A DNA stretch of 64,000 nucleotides from Amycolatopsis sp. WAC 01376 (lineage in GTDB: Bacteria > Actinomycetota > Actinomycetes > Mycobacteriales > Pseudonocardiaceae): NCBI RefSeq assembly GCF_003947415.1, contig NZ_QHKL01000002.1:1240001-1304000 (forward strand). Reading direction: 5' to 3'. The notes beneath the pieces were generated by a model, which saw only the letters and a program-made list of their open reading frames with translations, did not search any database and was not told the DNA's origin. Positions 62,355 through 64,000 of this stretch are shown piece after piece. A program made the position numbers and the translations under genes. Position 1 is the first letter of the stretch. Every line of letters begins with the position of its first letter.

Positions 62355-63316
62355 GGACGAACCTCCGTCAGCGGATTCCCGCCGGCGAGCACCGACGCGA
62401 CGTTTTCGGCCGCGAGCACGGCCATGGCAGTTCGGGTTTCGACCGTCGCCGATCCGAGGTGAGGCGTCAAGACGACGTTTTCGCGGTCCAGCAGGCGCGG
62501 CTCGACCTCGGGTTCGGCTTCGAACACGTCGAGTCCCGCGCCGGCGATCTGCCCGGCTTCGAGCGCGTCCGCCAGCGCGGCTTCGTGGACGACGGGGCCG
62601 CGCGTGGTGTTGATCAGGTACGCGCCCGGTTTCATCGACCTCAGCGCGGCCGCGTCGATGAGGTGCCGGGTTTCGGGCGTCAGTGGGCAGTGCAGCGAAA
62701 CGACGTCGGAGCTTTCCAGCAGTTCGCCGAAGGGAACGTACTTCGCGCCCAGGGTCTTCTCGACGTCCTCGGCGGCCCGCGACCGTCCCGAGTAGACGAT
62801 CCGCATGCCGAAACCGAGCGCCCGCCGCGCGACCGCCTGCCCGATCTGGCCCAGCCCGACGATTCCGAGCGTCTTGTCCTGAAGGGAGGAGCCGAGCAGG
62901 AAACCCAGATGGAACGACCACGGGGTGCGCGAGCGGATCAGCCGTTCGCCCTCGCCGAGCCGCCGCGTGGCCGCGAGGATCAGCCCGAACGCCAGATCCG
63001 CGGTGGCGTCGGTGAGCACGCCGGGGGTGTTGGTGACGGTGATCCCGCGTCCGGCCAGCGCCGGGACGTCGATGTTGTCGTAGCCGACGGCCACGTTCGC
63101 GACGACCCGCAGATCCGGGCCCGCCGCGTCGGCGACCTCGCCGTCGATCCGGTCGTGCAGCATGCCGACGATCGCGGACGCGCCCCGCACGAACTCGCGC
63201 AGTTCGTCCGCCGTCAGCGGCCGGTCGGCACGCGACAGTTTCACCTCCCCGGCTTCGGCGAGCACTTTCAGCGCTTCGTCGGGGATCCACCGGGTCACCG
63301 CGATCGTCGAGGTCAC
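62351..63316 (-). CDS. D-2-hydroxyacid dehydrogenase, glyoxylate/hydroxypyruvate reductase
   Basis: 321 residues. NAD(P)-binding GIVGLGQIGQAVARRALGFG, substrate Arg in INTTRGPVVHEAAL, Glu in DVFEAEPEVEP and catalytic His in LTPHLGSATVETR. With glycerate kinase it turns glyoxylate-derived tartronate semialdehyde or hydroxypyruvate into glycerate and phosphoglycerate. It complements the serine/glycine genes at 25-33 kb. Confidence 0.92.
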   Translation of the reverse strand: MTSTIAVTRWIPDEALKVLAEAGEVKLSRADRPLTADELREFVRGASAIVGMLHDRIDGEVADAAGPDLRVVANVAVGYDNIDVPALAGRGITVTNTPGVLTDATADLAFGLILAATRRLGEGERLIRSRTPWSFHLGFLLGSSLQDKTLGIVGLGQIGQAVARRALGFGMRIVYSGRSRAAEDVEKTLGAKYVPFGELLESSDVVSLHCPLTPETRHLIDAAALRSMKPGAYLINTTRGPVVHEAALADALEAGQIAGAGLDVFEAEPEVEPRLLDRENVVLTPHLGSATVETRTAMAVLAAENVASVLAGGNPLTEVRP

Positions 63317-63434
63317 GTCCTCAGCCTAGTGGGCAGCGGTTGGTATCCCAAACGCGAGAATCCCCGAAGTGAGGGAGGCGCTTCCCCTGCGCGGGGGATC
63401 CGTCACGGTCCAGGGCTCGCGAAGGTGGAGAGCG

Positions 63435-63497
63435 CGGATGTCATGAAAGGGGCGTTCAGGACGAAAAGTGTCCTGAACGCCCCTTTCATGACATCCG
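63435..63497. repeat. palindrome family B, copy 2 (27-bp perfect arms)
   Basis: Arms 63435-63461 and 63471-63497 are perfect. They share GATGTCATGAAAGGG and GTTCAGGACG with the copy at 19086-19140. Unlike that copy it lies between divergent genes, upstream of both, so a simple terminator role does not fit. Confidence 0.85.
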
Positions 63498-63547
63498 GCG
63501 GCGATCCCCGCCCGAAGAAGGAGTGCGCGGCCCCGTCAAACCATGCT

Positions 63548-63566
63548 ATGTTCATATGCAGAACAT
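63548..63566 (+). promoter_or_regulatory. candidate IclR-type operator
   Basis: ATGTTC, 7 nt, GAACAT: perfect 6-bp arms in an AT-rich segment 33 nt upstream of the CoA-transferase start. The GTTC..GAAC form is that of IclR-family (PcaR/PcaU-like) sites. Confidence 0.45.
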
Positions 63567-63598
63567 GTGTGCGCGATACGAACAAGCCGGGAGTGGGG

Positions 63599-64000
63599 AT
63601 GGCGGAGCTGCTGTCGTTGAAGGATGCCGTGGCGCGGCTGGTGCGCGACGGGGACACCGTCGCGCTCGAGGGCTTCACGCACCTCATCCCGGTCGCCGCG
63701 GGCCACGAGATCATCCGTCAGCGCCGCACCGGCCTGAGGCTGGTCCGGATGACCCCCGACATCGTCTACGACCAGCTCATCGGCGCGGGCTGCGCGAGCA
63801 AGCTGATCTTCTCGTGGGGCGGTAATCCCGGTGTCGGCTCGCTGCACCGCTTCCGTGACGCGGTCCAGCACGCCTGGCCCGTGCCACTGGAAATAGAGGA
63901 ACACAGTCACGCCGGCATGGCGAATCGCTACGTCGCCGGCGCCTCGGGCCTGCCGTTCGCGGTCCTGCGCGGCTACACCGGCACCGATCTCCCCGCGCAG
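63599..64000 (+). CDS. CoA-transferase alpha subunit (3' end outside window)
   Basis: 134 codons are visible from ATG 63599 (MAELLSLKDAVARLVRDGDTV), open to the window edge. The start, GFTHLIPVAAGHEIIRQ and SWGGNPGVGSLHRFRDAVQ match the alpha subunit of family I CoA-transferases, such as 3-oxoadipate or glutaconate CoA-transferase. The catalytic Glu is in the beta subunit, expected just downstream. An IclR-like operator upstream favours an aromatic-acid (3-oxoadipate) role, but this is inference. Confidence 0.82.
   Translation, partial: MAELLSLKDAVARLVRDGDTVALEGFTHLIPVAAGHEIIRQRRTGLRLVRMTPDIVYDQLIGAGCASKLIFSWGGNPGVGSLHRFRDAVQHAWPVPLEIEEHSHAGMANRYVAGASGLPFAVLRGYTGTDLPAQ

Noticed and set aside
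61230..63290. Extended N-terminus of glycerate kinase into the reductase gene
   Set aside because: ATG 62354 gives the exact family N-terminus and a 4-nt overlap; the extension is a frame-shadow.

Overview
The window is high-GC actinobacterial chromosome, most likely from an Amycolatopsis-like member of the Pseudonocardiaceae. The signs are strong GC bias in third codon positions, frequent GTG starts, many 1-4 nt start/stop overlaps and probable leaderless promoters. There is also a mycobacterial-style block of sepIVA, DUF177, rnc and mutM, a ShbA/SigD-type sigma factor, and an IdeR/DtxR iron box. I found no integrase, transposase, CRISPR array, tRNA or rRNA. Species is inferred from gene content; no search was run.

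Layout. 1-4.4 kb: end of a WD40 protein, a HelD/HelR-type RNA polymerase-recycling helicase, rsmD and coaD. 4.5-6.6 kb: a secreted protein with two RNase Sa-like domains (the second catalytically degenerate), then an ECF sigma factor and a membrane partner; the sigma gene's ribosome binding site lies inside an 18-bp hairpin. 6.6-10.7 kb: sepIVA, DUF177, rpmF, rnc, mutM. 10.8-13 kb: an XRE regulator, ImmA/IrrE metalloprotease and MAB_1171c-type membrane protein in one tight operon. 13-16.7 kb: a YtrA-type GntR/ABC operon divergent from a PadR/HAAS pair. 16.7-19.1 kb: repeat-rich DNA, then a T-box leader upstream of a second, archaeal-type aspartyl-tRNA synthetase.

19.9-33 kb is a nitrogen and one-carbon block. 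A glutamine-synthetase-like ligase, an SDR, an aldehyde dehydrogenase and a gamma-glutamyl hydrolase look like an ethanolamine (or polyamine) pathway. A Met/Cys-rich copper-binding protein follows. A tandem glycine riboswitch then precedes gcvP-gcvT-gcvH-glyA-lipA-sdaA. If the upstream pathway uses ethanolamine it would release glycine, which the riboswitch operon would burn through glycine cleavage, serine and pyruvate.

33-48 kb is mixed: a FadR-type regulator, SulP transporter with ArsR regulator, a bifunctional-type PBP whose transpeptidase active site has decayed, an O-methyltransferase, an iron-regulated FepC ATPase, a MocR regulator, a GT-C-like membrane protein, a two-domain acyl reductase, a ferredoxin-reductase-like flavoprotein and a Bcr/CflA exporter. 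48-57.7 kb encodes a complete non-phosphorylating L-fucose pathway with ABC uptake and a GntR regulator. 57.8-64 kb holds the ShbA-type sigma factor, small membrane proteins, a cysteine-free HesB-like protein, hydroxypyruvate reductase with glycerate kinase, and the start of a CoA-transferase operon.

The most distinctive non-coding feature is a set of long, nearly perfect intergenic palindromes. One family is exactly 193 bp in two full copies (7541-7733 and 17019-17211) with half copies nearby. Others are 50-65 bp hairpins mostly placed between convergent genes.
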